The notes: generated from the letters alone by a model not told the origin. Counted from the stretch's first letter, positions 46,901 through 61,900 are shown. The stretch: DNA of 64,000 nt from Telmatactis stephensoni (GCA_029948255.1 JALIZF010001810.1:82001-146000); one strand, 5' to 3'. Numbers and translations are program-made.

Positions 46901-49900
46901 CCTTTTTTATTCCAATATTAGGTCGATACCCAATACATTTCCATATGAGTGGTGACGTCACGGGCTCTTACGTCCGCGGCTGCGCAATCCACCACACGTT
47001 TAACCGCGCTGTAACAATACATGGCGTGCGAGGGCTGCTGGTAGAACACAACGTAGCCTATCACGTGATGGGACATGCGTACTTCATCGAGGATGGAATC
47101 GAGACTGGAAACACAATTCAGTACAATTTGGGTGTCTTTGTGACGTCATCAAGTAGTTTATTGAACGTGGATGTGACGCCTGGGACGTTCTGGATCACTA
47201 ATCCCAATAATACTGGTATGGTACACAAATGTGGTTATTTATAGGCTAAGTTAACTTGGAGTGATTTGCTGGCCAGCAGTCCGTCAACAATGTCGCTGCC
47301 GTGACGTCCTTACTAAGCCAGCAATAGTCCAGTTTCCATTTGCTAGAGACCGCTGAGTTCCTGACAAAAGGCGCATTTATGCAGGGTTAGCTTCTTTTCA
47401 AGAAAGACCCATGGCATCGAAGCTTAGGTTTTTGTATTGTTCATTATCAACAATCCATGTTTTTCTCACTGGTATTTTTGAATAATCTACCTTGACTCGA
47501 GGCTAACCCTGCATTGTGCATCTGTTGTCTGTTGCGGCGGTATCATCAAACTCAAAAAAGGTCTATTGAGTATGTTAGGGCAGCACTTTCTTCCCAGTAG
47601 TTCTAAAAACAATATCCGCATGAAGGCCGGGCTGCTTTATATATAGTAACTGAGGTAGCCGTGCGGCGGTTAAATCACAGTGAAATCATAAGACGGTAGT
47701 TAATCAAAACCAAAACAATTATAAGAATTGCGAGGCAGTATAATTTACAATACTATTTACCATTTACTTTTTGTTTCTCTAGTTCGTCATAACGCAGCAG
47801 CAGGAGGCAGCCATTTTGGTTTTTGGTACAACATGCCGGTGCATCCCGGGGGACCCTCGTATACCCCTACGGTATGGCCAAGAACTACTCCAATGAGAGA
47901 ATTCCGTAACAACACTGCACATTCATTTGGTCGTTATGGACTTTGGATATTCCCCACCTACACCCCCTGGGGTAAAAATTCACCAGCTCGATTCCAGAAC
48001 TTCATGGCTTATAATAATCTCAAAGGTTTTGAAGTTACGGAAGTGAGCAGCGTTCAGTGTGTGAATTGTACGATGATGGATAATAAGGAGGCTGGGTTCG
48101 AGGTCACTATCGTCCGAGGAGGCTGGACCAGAGGTTCCTCAATACGCGATTCCTTAGTGGTTGGTTACAGTCAAATAAGTGACAATAACTCGTCGTATTG
48201 CACTATGGGTGGGGTTGTTGGACCTCATTCATCAGGGCTGATGTTGTCAGGGGTAACCTTTGTTAATTTTGATGACGTCAAATGTGCTGCTTTGAGGGGT
48301 TGTTCATTCTGCCGTCCCTACCAAGGTGGATGGACCGTTAAAGTTGAGAGAATGACGTTTATAAGCTCACCAAATAAGGCAGCATTCCTGTGGCAACATG
48401 AAACAGTCTACAAAGACCTTGATGGCTCTCTGACAGGTAACAAAGACAATTCCACATTTTAAAGTGTAAATAAATGTGACCAGTAACCAGAAACCGTGGA
48501 CAGCTGTTTCGGCCTTGTTGGGCCTCGTCAGCACGGTGAACTGGATACCGGTCAAGTTCCCACTGAGAAAAGTGAATATGGTGCTGGGCGTCACCCAGCC
48601 ATGTGGGATATTTCCCACAGTATCCCACATAGCTGGGTGACGTCCAGCACCATATTCATTTTAAAGTGTCTCGATGTAGATTTTTATCGACTACGCTCAA
48701 TTTTTCATCTGACAAATTTTACTTTATTGAAATCTTTTTTGTTGTATATACATAGCTAAAAACAATACATAACCTTTTACAGTTTTTTGGTGCTAGGGCG
48801 CCTGATAAATTTATCCTGTGAAATAATTAACGTAAAAATACGAAATTATTGATTAAAAGCAATAATTTGTTGTAGGTCACGTGGGCGGCAGTATGGTGGC
48901 AACCAATGAAAACCTTCCACCACAACATTGCACCCAGTCTTCGTCGGCCAGTCTTGGACGCGTTGGAGGAAGTATCTGCAACTCAGTTCCAAACTTTCGC
49001 CGTTTAGCTTGGAACAACCCTCGGCCAACGTCTCTGCTGTACAAAGACGCGTTGCTTAGCAACCAATATGGTACAAATCACGTGCCTTGGGCATCTATGC
49101 GGCTTACCCATAAAAATGGATGGATGACAACCTTGATACTCGGAGAGAATTACAATTTTACGTTTGAAAATGCGCAACAACTTAGCAACATTTCCTACAA
49201 GTAAGAACACATGCAAAATTGTTATGTGGGCCATTTTAACATACAAGCGAAAATACGACCCGAGTTATACATAAAGCCCGCCGATGAGAAACTGCGTAAG
49301 CAAACTGCCACGCGAGGCACTTAGCTCAGACGATTTCTCGCCGCAGACGTTGCATCTTTGGCTACGTGAGGCCAAAAATAGAACTGGTAAAAGAGCACAT
49401 GGTGAGAAAAGTATCTTTATTTCTGTTTTCGCTCCTTATTGAAAAGAAACATGCCATTTTAGTGTGTTCGAAGGACTAGCAGTAGGAAAAACGTTGCGTT
49501 TCTAGAATAAAATTTGAGCTAAATATGTCGTTTATGCGGAGAGTTGGCGATTTCAGTTCTTATTTAGGTCGCTTGTAAGGAAAAACGCGTCTTATTTTCT
49601 CTCGTATGAAGGACCCAGTTGACATGTTTAACGATGTGATATGCTCGTTCTAAATGTACGTACCTTTCTTATTTAGTGCCCGGTTTTATGAGTTTGAGTC
49701 ACGTGATTACGTATGGATCACGCATCCAATGAAACATGCACCTGACGTCATCAAGACAACTGCCAAAACAGTCAATATGTCCAGCGATATTCCCCAACCT
49801 ATCAATGCGTCTACTGGTGACTGGTTTTATGACAACCAAACAAAGAAAATGACATATATTGTTACGGGAAAGACTGGGCTTCAAGGTCAAGATATTACTC

Positions 49901-52900
49901 TACAAGTAAGCATTTGTTTTCTATCTTGCTTTAATTTCGTCTCTTTCTCGTTCTGTTATATCAATGACAGAATCTTTACTGTTATTATTGTTCCGTAGGT
50001 TATTCGTTGTTTCTATAAAGACTGTATAATCCCAACACCACCCCCACCCCCAGAGAAAAGACCTCTAAAGTTCCTCAGGTGGTCAGACCCTGAGAGTTGG
50101 TACGGCACAGAACAAGGTTATGGTGGGTATAACAAAAACTTGCCTAACGACGGCGATGACGTCATAATTCGACCAGGTACGTCATTATTTCTATGACGTC
50201 ATTGATAGTATAGTTCTTATATAAAGTAAAGTAAAGTAAAGCGACAATATTTTACGTCGATAACTCGTGACAGTAATTTGAGTAACTGATAAACTTGAGG
50301 TCGACGGTACGCTCATTTTATTCCCCTCTCTCCATCAGTGCTCCGTTTTAAGGGTATTTAAAGCTACTTAAAGCTACACAGAAAGGAAAGAAGTCGAAAC
50401 AAGGATGTGATATCCGGGGATCGAACTCTGAACCTCTTGCACCGAAGGTCGCGCACTAACCAACTGTGCCATCCTTGCTCCTAAATATATATAGTACTTG
50501 CAAAAGAATAGTTTGAAATTTGAATGGCCATTAAGCCTGGATCACACGGGTGGCCCTAATGCAATCGCAAATGCAAGTGTAATCATTGTTCACACATGAA
50601 TACAAATGCAAGGATCGATTGAATAGATACGCATGCGCATTGAGGTGTTTACAATCGTAAAGACAGGATTGCTTGTATTTGCATTTGCCTTTGCACAAAC
50701 CCCGATTCATGCGATAAACAGTCAACCGCAAGCACAAACGAGAGCGTAAGAAAGTGAAAAAATTTCCGTTTCTTGCATTTGCATTTGCCTTTGCGCCTGT
50801 ACTTGCGTATCGTAAGTTGACACGTACATCGGCTTGCGCTTGCGTTTGTATTTACATTTGTATCGCTCGTGTGACCTACGCTTTAGCTGCACTACCTTCG
50901 AAGCGGATTAGCATGAAGTGCGTTTGAACGCATTTTCTAATTGGCCAATGGAGGACAATAGGATCCAATTGTTTTCATTCGTCGTTCTAAAAAGACCATT
51001 GTTTTTTAAACCAATCACCACTGCGCTTCAAGAGGGCTTCGTGCTGAGCCTCTTCGAAGACAAGTTTCACGGTTCAAGCTGCTGAATGTATCGATTTATT
51101 AGGTTGGTGGATGGTTGCTGACACTACCCTACCCTACATGAGAAAACTCATCATCTATGGAACACTAGAGTTGGAACCTACCAGTATGGACTTTGTACTG
51201 AACGCTACATACATATATGTTGCACCTGGTGGGAATCTTATTATGGGATGGCCAGATCAGCCAATGAAGGGACGAGTTGTCGTGTCACTCAATGGAGACT
51301 GGGACACACCGGATATGACGTTACAAGGAGCACCAAATATGGGCGCAAAGGTGCTGGGTACGTAGAAACTTTAAATTAATTAAATTTGCTTGCTTGCTTG
51401 TTTGCTTGTTTGTTTTTGAGTACAATGCAACTATATATGAGTTCAGGTTAGTAACGATTTCTTCCTTTATAATATTCTCCAGGTGTATTTGGCAATTTAG
51501 AGATTCATGGTAAGAACCATTCAGTGTACTGGACGCGATTAGCAAGTACTGCAGAGGCTGGAGCTAGGGAGCTACGAGTCAGAGACGCGGTGGACTGGAA
51601 CGAAGGGGACTTAATAGTGATTGCACCAACCACGTATAGGCCACACGAAACCGAGGTCATGGAAATAAGTACGTATACGACTTTTAACAAAAAACACTTT
51701 AAGGAAATATGTATGAAGGTGGAGAGGGAGAGAATTTGCATGGGAGTTGAGGGATTTGGATGGGTAAATTTGTATCAGGAATGTAAGGATGGAAGGATAG
51801 GATTTGTGTTGAGCAGAGGAAATTTACCTCTATATTGAAGGGTTATTAACCGAGCGCGAGGTCTGTATGGGAAAATATCAGACCGAGGTCTTGACAGTAC
51901 GGACCGAGCGCAGCGAGGTCTGTACAAAAAGACCGAGGTCTGATATTTTCCCGTACAGACCGAGCAAGCTCGGTTAATAAATTGTTTATTATATGGCTAT
52001 TTTCCTCGCTGTATCGACAAAAATCAATCGATTGCCATGGAAACGGTCCGAGATGGGAAAATATCAGACCGGAAATCAGCCAATCAGAGCGCGCGTACTA
52101 TCATAGCCATATAATAACAAAGGATATTAACTGAAAATGGAAACCGGTACAGAGAGTCGTGGTTTGTTGGGCTGGGCCGCTCTCTCTATTTCATCTCGAA
52201 AAAACCTGAGAGAAAAATTGCATGCATTGCATTTGGGTGGCATGGTTGGCCGTAGAGCACTGATAGAGTGGTGAGAGCGTTAGCAATTCATCACTGTTGT
52301 GAATTTTTGATGTGTTGTTCTCTACCATGGCACGAGGGCTTTTTCTTTGGGTTCTCTGGTTTTCCCCATTCAACAAGAATCAACATGTGAGTTGAACATG
52401 TTATGTAAAATATTTAATGTAGAGGTAGTGAGTTGAGTGCAGATGAATAGAAAACCAGACTACACCCAAATGCATAGATGAATAGATTATAGTTACTATT
52501 ATTTTTATATTCTATATCATTGTGAGAGTCACATCAATCCTTCTGCCCTGCCCCTCCCCTACCACTTTGGCATCAAACTAACTGATTATTAATTCATATT
52601 CTTCTAATCTATAACCGTACCTGTTGTCTCTTAAACAGCAAGCCTCTCGTCCGACCATAAGACTATCTTCATCAATGAAAGCTTGAAATATAAACACATT
52701 AGCTGGACTAATACCATTGGTCCAAACAACGTTACCATGGCAGCAGAGGTAGGTCTGCTGACCAGAAATATCGTGATCGAAGGCGCTGATGACAGTAATG
52801 GAGTACTTAATAAACAATTATTTGGCTGTCGTGTTTTGATTGGATCAGTGAAAGGTTACCTATGGGAACAAGGAAAGGAGGATTAGGATAGAGAATGTTA

Positions 52901-55900
52901 GAGTTTAGATACTGCGGCCAAGAGGGCTGGAGCGACTACTACGATCCAAGGTAAAGCAATCATTCTTGTCAGCGGTTGCTGCATTATTATGATTAATCGT
53001 TAAAAAAGAGTGACACTTTAGGAATATCAACATTGAACTTGACCAGAAACACGACATTTCCTTAAAAGATATCTTTTATTCAATAGGTATTCTTTGGCTT
53101 TTCTTGACATCCCATCGCTTACGTCATCCTACGTCAAAGGCAATTCGTTTCACCATGGTTACAGTACTGCTATTGGTGCCTTTGCTGTCAATCATCTCCG
53201 TATCCAAGACAACGTCATTCATCGCACTGTAGGATCGGCCGTTAAAGTACAGGGGACTGGAAACTACTTAATACATAACTTGGTTGTACAGAGTCTCTCG
53301 CCAGGTACACACATCCATATTTTGTTGCAAGGAGACTACCTTTTTCCTCGGTCAAAATTCCATATAAACTGCAGTTTTGTTTAGTACTTTCTTGATTACA
53401 CTATAACCTTTTTATGGCACGGTATCCCTAAATCTTGGCACGTGGACCGATTATTTTGGGTGTTGCACCCCTATCAGACCAACAAATTATCTGTTCACAC
53501 GATGATTATTACGGGAGCCGTGCCAAAAATGATGGGCCCACGTGCATAATTAGGGGTGCCGTGCCATAAAAAGGTTGTCGTGTAAATCAGGTTATAAAAA
53601 GGTATGATTCTTACCACACTATACTACTTCAGTTCAGTGACAAAGTTGGGCTTAACTTACAACAGTCTTCGCTGGTTTTGACTGTGAAAATGTCCGTGCA
53701 GTCCCGTGTTGCTCCGTGACTTATCTAAGCATTCTGACTGGTCAACGTTGATGTCTTAACCAATTAACACGCTGAGACTCGATACCGGTTTTTTCATCGT
53801 CAAATTACGTATTCCTCTAGTATCGACCATCAGTGTCGTACGATTATCTATTTACCTGTCGTTTTTTTCCAGCGACATTCAACGGTCGCCATGAAGCAAT
53901 GAACTTGCTCTGGCATGCAGCCTTTGAGGTCAATCGTGCAGATGATATTACACTACAAGACAATGCGGCTGCTGGCAGCGAGAGGATTGGGTTCCACATA
54001 CGTGGAGAGAACTGTTTTACCACTGACACCAAGCACTCCTGGCGCGGCAACGTAGCTCATACTTGTTTGCATGGTGTACACATTGGCTACAATGATGGCT
54101 ATCACGCATGCGCTAAAGTTTCAAATTTCCTGAGTTGGAAGAACTGGGACTTTGGTATCTTTGCATATCCAAAATCAGTTGTTATGGTGAAGAATTCTGT
54201 CATGGCGGATAATAAAGCCGGTAAGTGTAGCCTGACAGTTGGGAATCAGTCTTACGGGCAACCAATCACAATTTAAGTATTTGCTGTGAAAGATGCCTCC
54301 AAGTGCCTCTTTATAGACCTACTTTCACTGTGACGTCAAAGCAGCTCAATTTTGGAGAAAACTAAAGAATTTCAATTCTCCATGAGAATTGGAACCTATT
54401 GCTTTGTCCTACAAATTGAGCTGCATTCCGAGGTGCTGCAAGTGGTCTATTGCTGAGTTACAAGTGACGTCACGGCAGCCATCTTGGATGAACTTCATTT
54501 AAAAATTTCTCATTAGCGTTTGTTGCCTGTTCATTCAACATGGCTGCCACTTTTTATCTTTTAATTGGATTCTCAAATGAATGTTTCAACCCCAGCAATA
54601 GATTTCTAATAATTTTACCAACTCTTTACTTCCAGGTGTACTAATTAACGTTTATGCTCCGCCTGCTCTCTCGCATAACGCCGCTGACAAGTTTGTACAG
54701 CTTGACAATGTAACCATCATAGGTACCAGTCCTTCCTTTGATTGTTCGGTCGACAACAAAGAACCAATCAACGCGTTCAATACCATGAAGGCACGTGGAC
54801 CACGAGTAAAAGGGGGCGGTCACATAGGGTTTGTGCTGACGACATTATGTTCTGGTACGGGATTGGCTCCTGAGTTTCCATGGCAAATGATCGAGAGTTA
54901 TCCAGCTATAAAGGGCGTTACACGTATCAACTCGATATGGTTCTCTTCATTTGGTACGAAGTGTGGAAGACGAAGTGTAGCGATTATGACAAACCCTCTC
55001 TCTCCTGACGCTATGCACCCCACTGAGGTGAGCTATTCCTTATTTGATATATTATGCCCTTAAATGGAAGCTTGTGCGTATCAAGCACAAAGCACAAGTG
55101 GAACGAGGTGCATTTGGATACATGTCCCTCTAACCTGCATATATTCAATAACAATAGTTGTTGTTGATTTTTGAAACAAATGAAGGGATGCCCATAGAAC
55201 GGCCTAAGTGGTTAAAGATGTATAGTTATTGGTACTTGATTCCATATTGGACCTTTTGAGAAGTCGTTTTCATTAGCACCTCTTCCATATCAATTGCAGT
55301 CAGATTACAGATGATTTATAAAAATTAATTTTAATCCTTATTTATTTTGTCACTAGATACGTGATCTACATCTACATTTCATGAATAAAGTAAACTTAAT
55401 ATACTTGGAACCACCTAAAGTTAAGTGGGTAAACCCGTCAGACTGTGTCGACATGGACTGTGATGGCCATAAAGAGGTTCTTATCAACGACATTGATGGT
55501 TCACTTACTGGAGTCACTGGAGGGTCAGTCATTTCTAAAGCTGAGTACGAATGGAATGGGGATCCAAGACGTGGCTTAGGTCAGTTGTTGGGTTAGTGGG
55601 TGGGTGGGGCTTCACGTGCTTGCCACACCCAAGTGTTCCTCACTACAATAGGATATGCATGTTCAAGTTCAAGTTCGAGTTCAAGTTGTTTTATTCACAC
55701 ACTTATAAGTCTTATTTACATAAATAATAGTTCAAATAGTTTGTATTAACAAAAAGTATGATTTGTACAGAGGCATGTTGTAGTAAATGACATAATACAA
55801 ACAATAGATATATTTAGTGTGCAGTGATGGTTTAAGTAGTGTGAACTTTCGAGTAAACCATCACTACAACTGAGGTGTATATATAGGAATGGGGAAAACG

Positions 55901-58900
55901 CTAACATGTTTGCATTGTTAAAGTTATTGAATTAACAAACAATACATAAGTTATGGGTGGGGCTTCACGTGCTTGCTACACCTAGGTGATCCTCATTGCC
56001 ATTACATATACAGGGAAGACCTTCACGTTTGCCCGGTATGTATGGGGCATGGGTGGGTTTCACGTGTTTATTTCTCCTAGGTGATCCTTATCTCCAATCA
56101 ATGTTTGGGAAGCTAAGGCCTCATGATATGTGTTTGTCTGGTACGATTATAGAGGGGCTGCACGTGCTAATCACACCCATGTGTCCTTTATGTGGTAGTT
56201 TTAACTATGAATGGGTGCGGTTTCACGTGTTTATCAAACCAATATGCTCTGCCACTGTTTTGAGTTAAGCCAGCCGAGCCCCTGTTTAGACATCTCGATC
56301 ATTCTCGTTCATCATAACTGTTAGCAAGTGAGGAAGGGAGAAGATGCACCTTTCGCTCCTTGGACTTCGATAAAGATAATCGAACGTATTTAACGTCAAG
56401 AAGTAAATATCCGATTTCTACAAAGATTCGATTGACTTTTAGTACATCAACACAAATATGGATCTACTTACTATTCAGGTGATTATCGTCTACCCAAAGC
56501 CATGTTGACAGCAGTAGATGGATCAAGACTTAACGCTTCCCAGGTTGCACCTCATCATGGGATTGTACGGGGAACTCGTACCAAGTCGCTTTGTGACTGG
56601 AATAATGACTGGAATGCATACACGTGTAGAGATATCAGTAAGTGTACAGGATGTTAACGTTGATTTCTCCTGATATAATGACGTGGATGGCAATGCGGTC
56701 GAAGTGCGCAAGTCTAGGGTTTATGATTCCCATGTTCAATCGAGGTTCATTAGTGTATTAACATTGCCAAATGTTTTGTCCTTGAACCACAAATTTCAAT
56801 ATTCTTGAGGTTTCCTTCCTCGCAAAAGTCAGCATATATAAGATGAGAATTATGAGTACATATATTCATACTCTCACGTTTTGTCAGAAGGAAGACAATG
56901 ATCTGGCTGGTCTACCATGAATGAATGAATGAATCAACTATATTTCACGAGGGTAACACTTGACAGTAATATTGATGAACTTGTGGCCCTCAAAATGCAT
57001 GCAAACGTTATTCAATTTATTGTTATACTTGATTGCGTCATTAGATTACAAAATGCTGGTCATTGAAAGCATGGATGCAGACACTGAAGTGCGCCGAGTG
57101 TCCCCTGTAGCGCTGTCAGCGAATGGTTACACAAATCTTTTGAACGGACCTCAAGACCATGGTTGGTGCTTTGGGTATACTTGCCAGGAGAGAATTTCTA
57201 CGTTTTATGCCATTGTGGCCACTGCTCGAAACTATACAGTGTACTTTACTGGTATGTTTGCATGAAAATCTTATCACGGTTATCTGATTGTATATCCGGA
57301 TCACGTATTGTGTTACGTCACAACTATGACGTCATGATGATGATGATTAAATGGGTTTGTTCAGTGTCATAATAATATAATGATAATCATAATAACATCC
57401 ATTATGACGTCATGTTGACATGATATATTGATGTTGTTTTAACTTGGGTGGCATGGTTGGCCGAGTGGTGAGAGCACCGGCCTTTCACCGCTGTGGTCTG
57501 GGTTCGAGCCTCGGCTCAGACATCGGATCATGTGAGTTGAGTTTGTTTGATGTGTTGTTCTCTACCATGCCACGAGGGTTTTTTCTCCGGTTTTTCCTCC
57601 CTCAGCAAAAATCAACATGTGAGTTGGGCGTTGTATGTAAGATATTTAATGGAGGGGTAGCGAGTGTGAGTGCCAGCAGATGAAGAACAACTATGTGGAT
57701 CCGCTGTAGAAGATTATTTATTTATTTATTTATTTATTTATTCTTTATGAGGTTATGCTCGGTGTAATGACTACATGGCTTGAAGACGTTGTCATCACGT
57801 GTTTATGACGTCATATTTGTTTTCTTTTTGACGTTATCATGATGCTATGGTTACCAATTATTAACGTGATGTTATCCTACTCTAGGAACCAACCCACAGA
57901 AACTTCGTCTACGCCTATTGAACAGCAACTCTAATGAAACTCTACGATTAGCCATATGGTATTCTAAGCCACAGCGACTGGATGTGTATCGACAAGGTTT
58001 ATACGTCTACCCAACCAACGCACTCTTAACGAGCAGCGGTTTTACTTTGAAGAAGAAGGATCCAAATCTCCCGGATGACCAGTTTGAGCCCGCGCTCTCT
58101 AGTAGCAGCGGATCTAACTACTTTGATAATGAGCTTAAAATGCTGTATGTGGTGATTTGTGGTGGGGTTCCTGTGGACATTCGAACCATGCCAATTATAC
58201 AATTCACTATAGGTAAGTATCTTTAGGGGGATCGTTGGAGCTAGTACTTTATGTTCATCGTAGTCCTACGGGATTGTTAGTCCACACCCAATAAATAGAG
58301 TAGATTTCGTATGACTGTGAAAACGGCACCGCACGGTCACGGCACGGTTACGGCAGGAATTTCGAATGTTTTTATAAACATCACGGCACTGACACGGTTA
58401 CAGCACGGCGCGGTCCGTTTCATACTCATACGAAATCTGCTCTAGATAGGCGTGCAGCTTTTGTACGAGTGAAAAGGACCGCGCCGTGCCGTGATCTTGT
58501 CAGTGCCGTGATGTCTATAAAAACATTCGAAACTCCTTCCGTAACCGTGCCGTGACCGTGCAGTACCGTTTTCACGAGTCATACGAAATCTCTATTTCAC
58601 GCTACTCATTATCTTGACTGATTGTTCTCTCATTTGCAGCCACCAAGCCAGTCCACATCGACGACTTCTTTGAAAAGAACCTCATCTCAAACTTAGCTGC
58701 TCTACTGAACATCGATAAATCCCGCATACGCGTTGTGAAGATCGTCAATGCTGCGGGACAATCCCGAAGGCGCAGAGACATACCGCGGGATTCAATGAAG
58801 ATAAAAATAGAAATATCATATCCAGCACCACGGCGTATTCCTTATAAACCTGACGAGACTTTCAATACTACAGGGTAAGGTGCTAGCCTGTTAAAAGGTT

Positions 58901-61900
58901 ATTCAATGGGAGGGGAGGGGAGGGTAAGGAAATTGGTATGGGATTGAGGGAGGGGAGGGGAGAGGAGAGAAGGAGAATTAAGGGGTACTGAAGGGGAGTA
59001 AGTAGTATAACATGTACTCGGTGGAAGGTCTAAGTAGGAATACGTTTACTCGGCGGGTGTCGGCGAGTCACTAGTTTTAGACGGTTACCGTACGAAGCCC
59101 CTTCAACGACTTTTAATATTAAGACATCTTATTTATAAGATCACGTGTTTGGGCCATCTACAGTAATTCGTATGTTCATCTGATCCCGTTGATTCCAGAC
59201 TGTTCTTTTCATATGATAATCATCTTGTTTTGCTTTATTGTAGGTCACCCACCAAGCCATCACCGACCCCTCAACCATACCCAGACCACAAAGCATATAC
59301 ACAATTAAAGCAGCTTGCGTCAACAATCGTTGAAAAAGCGCAAACAAAGCAAATGTCTTCGACTCTTCAATTCGAAGTATTATCGATTGACGTCGTGGAT
59401 CCCGAACCTCCACGAGGCGATCCGACTGGTGGCGTAAGGGCCACGAATGGAACAGGTAATTATTCTATTTGGTTGAAAAGTTCTGCTAAGTTTTGCATTA
59501 GCATAAAGCATCAATACTTCATTCATCTTGGCATGAGAAAATAGCGTAGTACTATTCTGTTTAAATTTGTTCGTGTATATTATTTGTGCTGGGCGAGGTT
59601 TTCGCCGGAGAAAGAATGGTCACCAAGCGTTCATCTTACATCGACGCCAATGATGATGACCTGCAACCTTAACATCAGTTGAGGGGTACCCCTGAAAAAA
59701 GTGACTTTTTGATGCCCAGGAATTGATATTTCAGCATAGGAATGTCATTGGTACCATTTTACACCATTCGAGTTAATGAAAAAATATCGTCACAAAAGTC
59801 ACTTAAGCCGCTTTCTTGGACACCTCTTCATGGCATGCTGTATCATTCTGAGGGGGTACACATGAAAACGGCCTAAGTGACTTTTTTGATGTCCAGGAAT
59901 TGTTATCTCAGCATAGGAATGTCATTGGTACCATTTTACCATTCGAGTTAATGTAAAAATATCGTCACAAAAGTCACTTAAGCCGCTTTCTTGGTCACCT
60001 CTTCAATTGCATGCTGTACCATTTTGAAGGGATACACATATATACGGCGTAAGTGACTTTCATATCCAGGCATTGATATTTTGGCATAGGAATGTCCGTT
60101 GATACTATTTTCAACATTTGAGAAAATTTGAGAACATCATCAGAAGAGTCACTTAGGGCGTTTTCAAGGACACCTCTTCAGTTGCGTGATGTAGATTTGA
60201 TGATAATAAGTCTAATAATAATAATTTTTATTGCAAAATAATATTTGTTCCAGGAATACTTTCTCGCAGCAGTGATTTCCAGAGAGTTCCTGGACTAAAC
60301 GAACTTTAGCTTTCAACATATTTTTTTCTTGTTTTTCCTTGTGGGACAGGTGGTCCATCTAACGGAACATGGCGTTATGACCAAAAGATGAAATGGAAAG
60401 AAGGAAATAAAACAAGCTTGGAACATGACTTTTTGATACCCACAAGACTTATCCTCACCCAGCAGCCTGATGATGCTAACGAGACGGTTCCCTTTGGTGT
60501 TCAACCAAAACTTGTCATGTTGGACACATTTAATAAGACTGTCAAGATACTAGGACATAATCAACAATGGTAAGTTAATTTTGGAGAATATACTGAGACA
60601 AGTTACAAGAGCATTGTTTACTTCTATTTATAGTATATATAACAAGGGCGTGGCCCTAGGGGTTCCCCTCTCCGCCATTTGCAATTTTGGTAAATAGAAT
60701 TAGAGGCCATGGAGAGCGAGCCAGTGAATAAGTGTAGGCAAGTGGAATGATGGGGAATCGGGAGACAAGAGAAGGAGGAGGAGAGGGGGGACTAGAAGGA
60801 GGCAAAGGAAAATCAAGACAAATTAATTAAGGATAAATTTGTTGACAAAATTTAGGAAGAAGAAATCAACAGTTCAACAAATATATTTTCATTATTTTCT
60901 TCTGTTTTACTGTAGGTTTGTAACAGCGTCCATTCAGCGTGACACTGGATCGCGTGACGCATTCCTAGGTGGTAACACAACCGTAGCATTTATTGATGGC
61001 TGGGCAAACTTTACAAACCTTCATATCACACACAGCAATAAAACCTATGTCTTGGATTTCACAGTAACATCTCCTCGATCAGCAAATTTTAGTGTGTCTA
61101 GCTGGACATTCGAGGTAAAAGAGCGAATTTTATACTTTGTTCTCACGTCAAGTCCCCGTGACGGTAATGAAACAGTTCCCTTTGAAAGGCAACCAAGTAT
61201 AGAAGTGCGTGACGCGGCTAATGGAGAATTTGTGACAAATACAGGATGGAAAGGAAGACAATGGTTGTGTCACGCTGCCTTGAGTAACACATCCAACACA
61301 GGTAATTTTGGAAGACATAACGACTTAAAGATATTTTACTGATTTGGTGTTGGGGATGCGATAATGCGAGCTACGATTGATAGAATTACTTGACACCCGA
61401 CGCCTCTTCAGATCTAACCGCAAGACTTGAAAAGCTGTAAAAGTCACACCCAAAGAGCTCTCTAGCACCGTCTCTCCGAGTACCTGAGTAAGACGTTGGC
61501 ATTTTGTTGCTGGGTTGCATGTGACATCACGGCAACCATCTAGGATGAACTTCAACAAGATTTTTCATTGTTCTTGTTCATTCATAAAACAAGGCTATTA
61601 TCTTTTCATTCTCGGGAGAATGGTTAAAACTTATTAATTACCCATAACATACTTTGCATCATTAATTCTTATTTCTTTCTTTCTTTCTTTCTTCCTTCCT
61701 TCCTTCCTTTCTTCCTTCCTTCCTTCCTTCCTTCCTTCCTTCCTTCCTTCCTTCCTTCCTTCCTTCCTTCCTTCCTTCCTTCCTTCCTTCCTTCCTTCCT
61801 TCCTTCCCTTTTTTCTTTCTTTCTTTCTTTCTTTCTTTTTTCATTTTAACCCAACATTTTTATATATTTACCAACAATATTAACACATTCTAGGGTCACT

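Noticed and set aside
50379..50482. Functional tRNA gene
   Set aside because: Good A and B boxes, but no pairing acceptor stem and a second diverged copy at 23950; it fits a SINE.
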